A DNA stretch of 6,629 nucleotides from Syntrophomonadaceae bacterium (GTDB lineage Bacteria > Bacillota > Syntrophomonadia > Syntrophomonadales > Syntrophomonadaceae), in assembly GCA_031265005.1 (NCBI GenBank), contig JAISDD010000181.1:1-6629 (forward strand). Direction: 5' to 3'. A program made the translations under genes and the position numbers. Positions 1 to 4,994 of the stretch are shown piece by piece (the first letter of the stretch is position 1; the number at the start of each line of letters is the position of its first letter). The notes beneath the pieces are model-generated. The model saw only the letters and a program-made list of their open reading frames with translations. It was not told the origin of the DNA and did not search any database.

Positions 1-131
1 GAATGCCCGGTTCCGCTTCTTTCCCGATCCGGAGCGGCTACATACAACTCATGTTCACCCGCTAAAGTTTTTATAATTTCACACAATCCCCTGGCATTAA
101 TACCATCGTCATTAGTAAGCAGCAGCTTCAT
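1..131 (-). CDS. surE: 5'/3'-nucleotidase SurE, N-terminal 43 residues (runs off the left edge)
   Basis: The reverse complement from an ATG at 131 reads MKLLLTNDDGINARG, then later APDRERSGTGH at the window edge. This is the classic SurE N-terminus. The metal-binding pair Asp8-Asp9 sits in the TNDDG motif, and Ser39 in DRERSG falls at the family's usual position. SurE proteins are metal-dependent phosphatases that dephosphorylate nucleoside 5'- and 3'-monophosphates in the cytoplasm and are linked to stationary-phase survival. The ATG overlaps the lepB stop as ATGA, and a strong AAGGTGG ribosome site lies 7 nt upstream, inside the lepB end. Co-transcription and coupled translation with lepB are therefore likely. 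The remaining roughly 200 residues, including the downstream Asn metal ligand, lie outside the window. Confidence 0.95.
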   Translation of the reverse strand, partial: MKLLLTNDDGINARGLCEIIKTLAGEHELYVAAPDRERSGTGH

Positions 132-676
132 TCAAATTCCACCTTCCGCTCAAGAAGGTGAAAATGATTAAACGGCCAGTAAATCATCATAGCTTTGCCT
201 TTAAGCCGGTCTATAGTCAGCCAAGCGTTCCATAAATGACTGTCAAAACTGTTTCCCCGATTGTCTCCCATAACAAATAACCCGTCCTCAGGAACTACTA
301 CCGGTCCATACTGATAATCGAAAGGTCCGTTGGTGTACGGTTCCTGCAATGGTTCGCCGTTTATGTAAACTTTACCGTTTCTGACTTCTACTGTTTCTCC
401 TGGCAGCCCCACCACTCGCTTAATAAACAATTCCGTTTCCTGTAAAGCAGCCGGCGGGTCTAATACCACTATATCACCTCGCTGGGGGTCTTTAAAATGA
501 TAAATCATTTTATTTATCATAACCCGGTCGTTTTCTTGAATGGTCGGAAGCATAGAACCCGAAGGGATAAGACGCCCTTCCACTACGAAGAATCTCAAAA
601 CCATAGACAGGACAAAAGCAATCAATACTATACTGATAAGCTCTTTTAAAAAAGCTTTTATATCCGACACTCCCAT
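128..676 (-). CDS. lepB: Signal peptidase I
   Basis: This 182-aa membrane serine protease removes signal peptides from Sec- and Tat-exported preproteins outside the cytoplasmic membrane. An N-terminal transmembrane segment spans about residues 12-32. The catalytic Ser41 lies in PSGSMLPTI (box B) and the general base Lys86 in FIKRVVGLPGE (box D). Box E is MGDNRGNSFDSH at 136-147, with Ser143 and Asp145 conserved. One membrane span and this length match the short Gram-positive SipS-type enzymes rather than the two-span E. coli enzyme. Box E ends in DSH instead of DSR, and the usual following WG...P is replaced by WNAWLTI, a mild divergence with no catalytic residue lost. The ATG at 676 has an AGAGGTGA ribosome site at 681-688. 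The stop overlaps the surE start by 4 nt. Confidence 0.97.
   Translation of the reverse strand: MGVSDIKAFLKELISIVLIAFVLSMVLRFFVVEGRLIPSGSMLPTIQENDRVMINKMIYHFKDPQRGDIVVLDPPAALQETELFIKRVVGLPGETVEVRNGKVYINGEPLQEPYTNGPFDYQYGPVVVPEDGLFVMGDNRGNSFDSHLWNAWLTIDRLKGKAMMIYWPFNHFHLLERKVEFE
139..145 (-). promoter_or_regulatory. Shine-Dalgarno site of surE inside the lepB coding end
   Basis: On the minus strand the sequence AAGGTGG lies 7 nt before the surE ATG and within the last codons of lepB. It supports the ATG at 131 as the surE start and suggests that ribosomes ending lepB can reinitiate here. Confidence 0.7.
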
Positions 677-691
677 AATTCACCTCTTATT

Positions 692-928
692 TTAAAACTC
701 ATATATATGAATTGTCATTTCATTTTCTTGTTTATCTTTAGTGAGTCCAAACATTATATGTTGCTCTTTTAAACTTTTATTTAAAAAATCAACTACCAAT
801 ACCAAACCAGGATCAGCGGGAAACGATTTCAGCGCTATAATTTTCAATTTGTCTTTATCATTTTCCCCCACTGTCAATTTTCCTTTCCCTGAATATTGTA
901 TTAAAACCGTCTTGGTATTACAAGGCAC
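692..928 (-). CDS. Small protein of unknown function (78 aa) upstream of lepB
   Basis: I do not recognise this family. The frame ends 15 nt before the lepB ATG, just ahead of its ribosome site, so it probably shares the lepB-surE transcript. The predicted protein is charged and soluble-looking, with alternating hydrophobic stretches (KLKIIALKSF, GLVLVVDFL, MTIHIYEF) that suggest a small alpha/beta or beta fold. It has no signal peptide, membrane span or cysteine cluster. The start is uncertain. GTG at 928 has no good ribosome site and lies inside a perfect palindrome. An in-frame TGA closes the frame a short way upstream, with no ATG between. Internal TTG (codon 18) or GTG (codon 20) follows AGGGAAAGGA and could be the true start, giving about 60 residues. 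An open frame on the opposite strand across this stretch looks like an antisense shadow. Confidence 0.55.
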   Translation of the reverse strand: MPCNTKTVLIQYSGKGKLTVGENDKDKLKIIALKSFPADPGLVLVVDFLNKSLKEQHIMFGLTKDKQENEMTIHIYEF

Positions 929-950
929 CTTGTTGAACTTTTCGGTATTA
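914..950 (-). repeat. Direct repeat TAATACC, two copies 30 nt apart
   Basis: On the minus strand TAATACC occurs at 944-950 (as TAATACCGAAAAG) and at 914-920 (as TAATACCAAGACG). The repeat distance is exactly 30 nt, close to three helical turns. The copies flank the ACAAGG-N2-CCTTGT palindrome. The arrangement resembles a regulatory site ahead of the 78-aa gene and lepB, but it is short and could be coincidental. Confidence 0.3.
920..933. repeat. Perfect 14-nt palindrome ACAAGG-N2-CCTTGT, operator-like
   Basis: The plus strand reads ACAAGGCACCTTGT, two perfect 6-nt arms around a 2-nt centre. It spans the candidate GTG start of the 78-aa gene. It could be a dimeric regulator's operator or an RNA hairpin that hides the start. 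No regulator can be named from the sequence, and chance occurrence in an AT-rich gap is not excluded. Confidence 0.4.
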
Positions 951-1050
951 TTAATTTTTCATACCCAAAACATTTTTAATTAATTTTAATGAAAACAACA
1001 AAAATTTATCTCACCGCAAAGCTTTCCTTAAATATAAAGAACAAAGCAAC

Positions 1051-1081
1051 AAAGGAGGTATTTACCTAAGCCTCCTTTTTT
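1051..1081 (-). terminator. Probable rho-independent terminator downstream of hfq (possibly bidirectional)
   Basis: AAAGGAGG (1051-1058) and CCTCCTTT (1071-1078) form an 8-bp stem with a 12-nt loop, about 50 nt past the hfq stop. Reading leftward from hfq, the stem is followed by a T-rich but interrupted tail, GTTGCTTTGTTCTTT. On the plus strand the stem runs into TTT, a cleaner tail, but no plus-strand gene needs it. A second, mutually exclusive hairpin, AGGTA-TT-TACCT (1056-1067), is nested in the same bases. The rest of the 929-1131 gap is AT-rich. I found no convincing -35/-10 promoter pair, although one is expected for the lepB unit. Confidence 0.65.
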
Positions 1082-1131
1082 ACAAGCTGCTATGGTTAAC
1101 AGCAGTGAAAATGATGAACTTTACAAAAAAG

Positions 1132-1392
1132 CTACTCGCTCGCGTCCGTTCCATTGTTATGTTCAAAACTGCTTATATTGACTGGCTTGAAAGGAGAAAC
1201 AGTCGATATAGAATGTTTGTAAATCATCTGCTGCCTTTGCTGTTCTGACTCTATTACCACTGTAAAATTGTCAAAACCTCTTACTAACCCTTTTATTTGA
1301 AAACCATTGAGTAAAAAAATCGTAACCGGGATTTTTTCTTTCCTCAAATGATTCAAGAAAGCATCCTGAAGATTTAGTTGGGCTTTTCCCAT
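1132..1392 (-). CDS. hfq: RNA chaperone Hfq
   Basis: Hfq is a hexameric Sm-like protein that binds small RNAs and mRNAs and affects pairing, stability and translation. The 86-aa product has the full core. Gln9 lies in NLQDAFLN (proximal RNA pocket). The Sm1 region at about 23-48 contains [15 protein letters not shown], with Phe43 matching the uridine-stacking Phe42 of E. coli. The Sm2 motif YKHSIST at 58-64 carries the Lys-His pair. The rim patch is RKEK (17-20), as in Gram-positive proteins, rather than the RRER of E. coli. The tail after residue 70 is short, with Asn and acidic residues. The ATG at 1392 has a GGAGGAT ribosome site at 1398-1404. It lies 27 nt after miaA, the conserved miaA-hfq order, and appears to be the last gene of its unit. 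Confidence 0.98.
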   Translation of the reverse strand: MGKAQLNLQDAFLNHLRKEKIPVTIFLLNGFQIKGLVRGFDNFTVVIESEQQRQQMIYKHSISTVSPFKPVNISSFEHNNGTDASE

Positions 1393-1419
1393 TATTTATC
1401 CTCCATTCTTATGTTAACA

Positions 1420-2364
1420 CTAACTTTCGCGACATGTCTTATTTTCATGTCCTTCCCATATCCAATAAAATTTTCTGAAAATACTTTCACGATCGTCTTT
1501 ACTATCAACATTCACCCATTGTATGCGTTTATCTTTTTTAAACCAAGTAAGTTGTCTTTTAGCATAATTCCTGGTTTCTTTTTTAATAGCGGCGACAGTT
1601 TCTTCATAGCTTGAAAGCCCTTTGTAATAATACAGAATTTGTTTATAACCTAAAGCGTGCATAGCGTTATTTTCAAAATCATAACCTTGTTCCATCAGAA
1701 ATAAAACTTCATCCAGAAGTCCCCGTTCCAGCATACGGTCAACCCTGCGGTTAATCCGGTCGTAAAGTTCCTGGCGCTCTACATTTAACCCTATCACCGT
1801 CAAATCATAATTAAGAGCCGTTTTTTTTTGCTGTTCTGAAAAAGGTTTCCCTGTCAGTTCATAAACTTCTAAAGCCCGCACTATCCTTTTTTTATCATTA
1901 GCACTGATCTTAGACGCGTAATCAGGATCTATTTTTAATAATTCCGCATAAACATCATTTAAACCTTTATCCGAGATTATTTTTTCCCACTTGTGCCTAA
2001 TGTCTTTTCTTTTTTCCAAACTGAAAAATTCATAATTATCTACCACCGCCTGATAGTAAAGACCAGTTCCTCCCGCTAATATAGGAAGCTTACCCCGGCT
2101 GTTAATTTCCTCAATCAGCTGCTTGGCCGCTTCCGCAAACTGAGCCACGCTATAGTTTTCCCCAATATCCGCTATATCAAGCATATGATGTAAGATACCT
2201 TTTCTGTCTTCCAGTTTCAATTTTCCTGATCCTATATCCAAGCCTTTGTATATCTGCATAGAATCGCAGGATATTATTTCTCCATTTAGCTTTTCCGCTA
2301 TATCTACAGCCAAATCTGATTTTCCTGTTGCAGTCGGCCCCACCACCGCTAATAATTTCAACAT
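1420..2364 (-). CDS. miaA: tRNA dimethylallyltransferase MiaA
   Basis: MiaA transfers a dimethylallyl group from DMAPP to N6 of A37 in tRNAs reading UNN codons, stabilising codon-anticodon pairing. The 314-aa product has all the family landmarks in order. These are the P-loop GPTATGKS (9-16), CDSMQIYKGLDIGSGK (33-48) with the general base Asp34, HHMLDI (59-64), GGTGLYYQ (98-105) with Thr100 at the substrate channel, RIVRALEVYELTGKP, ALGYKQILYY, and the C-terminal KRQLTWFKKD. The length is usual for the family. The ATG at 2364 has an AGGAG site at 2371-2375, 6 nt away, and the P-loop position fits this start. It follows the methyltransferase by 81 nt and precedes hfq by 27 nt, so it probably belongs to the mutL-hfq unit. 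Confidence 0.98.
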   Translation of the reverse strand: MLKLLAVVGPTATGKSDLAVDIAEKLNGEIISCDSMQIYKGLDIGSGKLKLEDRKGILHHMLDIADIGENYSVAQFAEAAKQLIEEINSRGKLPILAGGTGLYYQAVVDNYEFFSLEKRKDIRHKWEKIISDKGLNDVYAELLKIDPDYASKISANDKKRIVRALEVYELTGKPFSEQQKKTALNYDLTVIGLNVERQELYDRINRRVDRMLERGLLDEVLFLMEQGYDFENNAMHALGYKQILYYYKGLSSYEETVAAIKKETRNYAKRQLTWFKKDKRIQWVNVDSKDDRESIFRKFYWIWEGHENKTCRES

Positions 2365-2429
2365 TGACTGCTCCTAACAGTAGAACGCTTAGTGAGCGCC
2401 TTAATAAGCGCTAAAATCATTTTAATCAT
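2358..2429 (-). other. Possible 23-codon leader ORF overlapping the miaA start
   Basis: In the gap before miaA, an ATG at 2429 opens a frame for MIKMILALIKALTKRSTVRS plus three more residues (SQC). It ends at a TGA that overlaps the miaA ATG by 7 nt in another frame. The peptide would be basic, with a short hydrophobic start. No clear ribosome site precedes it (only the A-rich AAAGTAAAAGAT), and a 23-codon frame can arise by chance. If translated, it could couple ribosomes to miaA. Confidence 0.2.
2386..2412. repeat. Two competing inverted repeats in the methyltransferase-miaA gap
   Basis: CGCT (2386-2389) can pair with AGCG (2395-2398). Alternatively AGCGC (2395-2399) can pair with GCGCT (2408-2412), so the central arm is shared. 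In the transcript these would be mutually exclusive hairpins about 25-50 nt before the miaA ATG. No T-run follows on the minus strand, so this is not a standard terminator. It may affect miaA translation or mRNA processing. The stems are short. Confidence 0.35.
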
Positions 2430-2445
2430 ATCTTTTACTTTAACA

Positions 2446-3222
2446 CTATAAAACAATAACCCCATAAGCAATAGGATTATTTTTGCTTCCTTGTATATGA
2501 GTGAACCCCAGCCTGTCAAATTCGCCACTGTCGTTTCGTTCCTTGAGCACTACTTTTTTTCTGGCGACCCGTATAGCTTCGGTTACCGTCTCTATACTTA
2601 CAGGCTCGGTGTCGGCAACCGATCTTAACAAAAGCATATTCTGGCTATCCAGTAAAGGTTTTCGGAACATGGGATCAAAATAAATGATATCTACTGAAGC
2701 GTCCGGCATATTGCGCAGATAATCGCGGTGGTTGCTTTTGAGTACCGTTATTCTTCGCATAGCGTCATTTAACCAAGTCTGCCGGCTCGTATACATTTTC
2801 ATTCCCCATTTTACCACTTGAGCTACGGCTGGAGAAGTTTCCAAGCCCCATATCTTCCCGCCCGGCAAAAAGTAAGAAGCAACTATGGCGTCCGCTCCTA
2901 ACCCCAAAGTACAATCCAGAAAAATATCCTCAGCTTGAAAAGCGCAGGCTTTTGCCATAAGATCAACTTGCCCCATTTTTCGGAACGACGTCAAGCGGTT
3001 ATATGCCGCGCCAGGATGAAAAAACCATTTTGCATTTCCCAAATGCAGTATTGGTCCTTGTTGATGCCAAACCAAAACAGCTTCAGCTTTATATTCTTCC
3101 TTTAAGCTTTCCAAACTCTGATCCGCGCGATTTACAAAAACAAACCCCCCATCTTCGGCAAATTCTCGCGCCGGAGCGCTCATTCCTTGTTTCCTATATG
3201 ATGTGGTAACAATGATTTTCAT
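2446..3222 (-). CDS. Class I SAM-dependent methyltransferase, RsmJ/YpiP-like
   Basis: The 258-aa product has a Rossmann-type methyltransferase core from about residue 85 on. Motif I is FLDCTLGLGADAI (101-113), the acidic end of strand 2 is Glu128 in GLETS, and motif IV is YFDPMFRKPL (181-190). The DPMF form, together with KKVVLKERND (222-231), resembles the RsmJ (YhiQ) family, whose E. coli member makes m2G1516 in 16S rRNA, and the related Firmicutes YpiP-type proteins. The N-terminal 80 residues (IVTTSYRKQG..., then ILHLGNAKWFFHPGAAYNRL) are the less familiar part. The real substrate is not known from the sequence, so I assign no symbol. The ATG overlaps the mutL stop by 4 nt and has AAGAGG at 3228-3233, pointing to coupled translation with mutL. 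miaA, another RNA-modification gene, follows. Confidence 0.88.
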   Translation of the reverse strand: MKIIVTTSYRKQGMSAPAREFAEDGGFVFVNRADQSLESLKEEYKAEAVLVWHQQGPILHLGNAKWFFHPGAAYNRLTSFRKMGQVDLMAKACAFQAEDIFLDCTLGLGADAIVASYFLPGGKIWGLETSPAVAQVVKWGMKMYTSRQTWLNDAMRRITVLKSNHRDYLRNMPDASVDIIYFDPMFRKPLLDSQNMLLLRSVADTEPVSIETVTEAIRVARKKVVLKERNDSGEFDRLGFTHIQGSKNNPIAYGVIVL

Positions 3223-4991
3223 TTTTGCCTCTTAAAAATTCTATCCATCATATTACGGTCCATTACCACCAAAGTTGGCCGTCCATGCGGACAATACCGG
3301 TAATCTTCCGTCGCCAGCAAATCATCCACCAGACTTTTTATTTCCTCAATGTTTAACGCAGCCCCTCCTTTGATAGCTTTTTTGCAAGCTGACATAGCCA
3401 GTGTATCCTTTATAAGCTCCAGGTCTTTGCTGTTTTTTAATTCGCATAACTGATTTAATAATTCTATTTCCTGCCCTAAAGCGAAAACAGGCGCTGACCT
3501 GAGCAGCATGGACGTTTCTCCCAGAGGGTCCAGATAAAAGCCTAAATTATTCAAAATATCCTGGTGCGAATCCAGCCAATTCATGTATACCGGATTGAAA
3601 TGCAAGGCCAACGGTATTGCTAAATTTTGTCCTTCGGTTTTATGAGCAGCCATTTTTTGCTTAAAGCGGGCGTAAATAACCTTTTCATGAGCGGCGTGTT
3701 GATCTATAATCCATAAATCTTGGTTCTTTTCTATGATTATATACGTATTCATGATCTGTCCTAAGATTTTATAATCTTTTTCCGTGTCCGCTTCCTCAAA
3801 AGCCAAATGTGTTGCCGCCGGATCTATTAAGCCCTGCGCTTTAAACTCTTCGTTCAAAAAAAACTCTTGATTAACCGGATTGTACGAATTTTCTTGCCTC
3901 TCGAAAACGTCATGATTCAATACGGTTTGCTCTTTAGGCCCGTAAAAATCACCCGCTGGTTCCCTCCATCCAGGCTTATTATTGGTTATAAACGATAAAT
4001 CCGGCGTATAATCTAATCCGTTAAGCACATTACTGAGTACTTTAGATACTACTGTAAAAACATATCCTTCTTCTTTAAAACGTACTTCCATTTTTTGCGG
4101 ATGAATATTTATATCTACCACGTCAGGCTGTAAATCTATATTTAAAATAACTATCGGCTGCTGCTTTGAAACCAACAAATTTTTATATGCTTGGTCGATC
4201 GCCTTAAACAGCATAGGGCTTTTTATAGGGCGGCGGTTTACGAAAAATATTTGCTGGCGGCGGTTTTTATGGACAAAAGACGGTCTGGAAACTAAACCTT
4301 GCAAATTACAGCGTTCACCCGCAAAATTTACCGGCAATAGATTACTCGCATAATCCTCCCCCCATAAAACCTTTACTACGTCTAGCAAATTACCGTTACC
4401 GGGCGTTTTGAAATAACTCCTCTTGTTATTGGTAAACGTAAACGAAACGTCCGGTCTGGCCAAAGCATATCTGCACATCAGGACATACACTTGATTGCCT
4501 TCGGTAACCGCTGATTTTAAAAATCCTTTACGGGCCGGCGTATTATAAAAAAGATCCTTTATAACTATTTTAGTTCCTGGCGGAAAAGGTGTATTTTCCT
4601 GACGCAGCAGCTTCCCCGCGGCCAATTCGGCTTTAACTCCGCTGCCTCCGGCTTGGCAGGTGGTAATCTCCACTTTGGACACGGCAGCTATGCTGGGCAG
4701 GGCTTCGCCCCTAAACCCTAAAGTACCGATGTTCAAGAGGTCTTCTTCTTTGCTTATTTTGCTGGTGGCATGGCGCAAAAAAGCTAAAGCTAATTCTTTC
4801 TCATTGATGCCCGCTCCGTTATCTGAAACTTCGATCAAGTCCCGTCCTCCTTCTGCAATATGCACTGCTATTTTGTTCGAATCGGCATCCAAAGCATTCT
4901 CCAGCAATTCTTTCACGACCGCCACCGGGCGGTCCACCACCTCGCCGGCGGCAATTTTATCTATCAGCAAATCGTCTAAAAGTTTAATCAT
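3219..4991 (-). CDS. mutL: DNA mismatch repair protein MutL (endonuclease type)
   Basis: MutL links mismatch recognition by MutS to strand incision. The N-terminal GHKL ATPase shows AAGEVVDRPVAVVKELLENA with Glu28 and Asn32, SDNGAGI (56-62), HATSKI (74-79), GFRGEALPSIAAV (92-104), DLFYNTPAR (146-154), FVNRRPIKSP (250-259) and DINIHPQKMEVRF (293-305). After a linker at about 330-405, the C-terminal dimerisation/endonuclease domain has DQHAAHE (430-436), a possible clamp-binding QNLAIP (455-460), SACKKAIK (534-541) and CPHGRP (567-572). These metal-site motifs mark a nicking MutL, as expected without MutH. In DQHA(x)2E(x)4E the last Glu is Ala441 here. The length of 590 aa is slightly short but complete. 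The start matches family alignment although no strong ribosome site exists. The upstream stop is 3 nt away, so coupling is likely. Confidence 0.98.
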   Translation of the reverse strand: MIKLLDDLLIDKIAAGEVVDRPVAVVKELLENALDADSNKIAVHIAEGGRDLIEVSDNGAGINEKELALAFLRHATSKISKEEDLLNIGTLGFRGEALPSIAAVSKVEITTCQAGGSGVKAELAAGKLLRQENTPFPPGTKIVIKDLFYNTPARKGFLKSAVTEGNQVYVLMCRYALARPDVSFTFTNNKRSYFKTPGNGNLLDVVKVLWGEDYASNLLPVNFAGERCNLQGLVSRPSFVHKNRRQQIFFVNRRPIKSPMLFKAIDQAYKNLLVSKQQPIVILNIDLQPDVVDINIHPQKMEVRFKEEGYVFTVVSKVLSNVLNGLDYTPDLSFITNNKPGWREPAGDFYGPKEQTVLNHDVFERQENSYNPVNQEFFLNEEFKAQGLIDPAATHLAFEEADTEKDYKILGQIMNTYIIIEKNQDLWIIDQHAAHEKVIYARFKQKMAAHKTEGQNLAIPLALHFNPVYMNWLDSHQDILNNLGFYLDPLGETSMLLRSAPVFALGQEIELLNQLCELKNSKDLELIKDTLAMSACKKAIKGGAALNIEEIKSLVDDLLATEDYRYCPHGRPTLVVMDRNMMDRIFKRQK

Positions 4992-4994
4992 TTT

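Noticed and set aside
741..983. Plus-strand 80-aa frame overlapping the 78-aa minus-strand gene
   Set aside because: The minus-strand frame fits the operon direction and ends at the lepB ribosome site. The plus frame has no neighbour on its strand and reads as antisense Phe/Ser/Asn-rich sequence. It cannot be fully excluded.
1086..1106. Hairpin CTGCT...AGCAG around GTTAAC downstream of hfq
   Set aside because: Only 5 bp with a 9-nt loop and no following T-run. At most it is an accessory to the stronger stem at 1051-1078.
1051..1181. Perfect ribosome-site-like AAAGGAGG on the plus strand with a 29-codon frame at 1092-1181
   Set aside because: The purine run is about 33 nt from the ATG, too far to serve it, and is better explained as one arm of the terminator stem. 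The frame runs antisense into hfq.
1378..1614. Plus-strand 78-aa frame rich in Phe and Ile
   Set aside because: It is antisense to the C-terminal part of miaA and looks membrane-like only because it is complementary to Lys- and Glu-rich codons. No ribosome site supports it.
2424..2460. Possible sigma-A promoter before miaA (TATGAT as -10, TTGTTT as -35)
   Set aside because: The -10-like box is fair, but the only -35-like box is 20 nt away, which is too far, so I did not call a promoter.
2501..3209. Two short plus-strand frames (2501-2683 and 3003-3209)
   Set aside because: Both are antisense to the methyltransferase gene, whose motifs LDCTLGLGAD and DPMF are clear.
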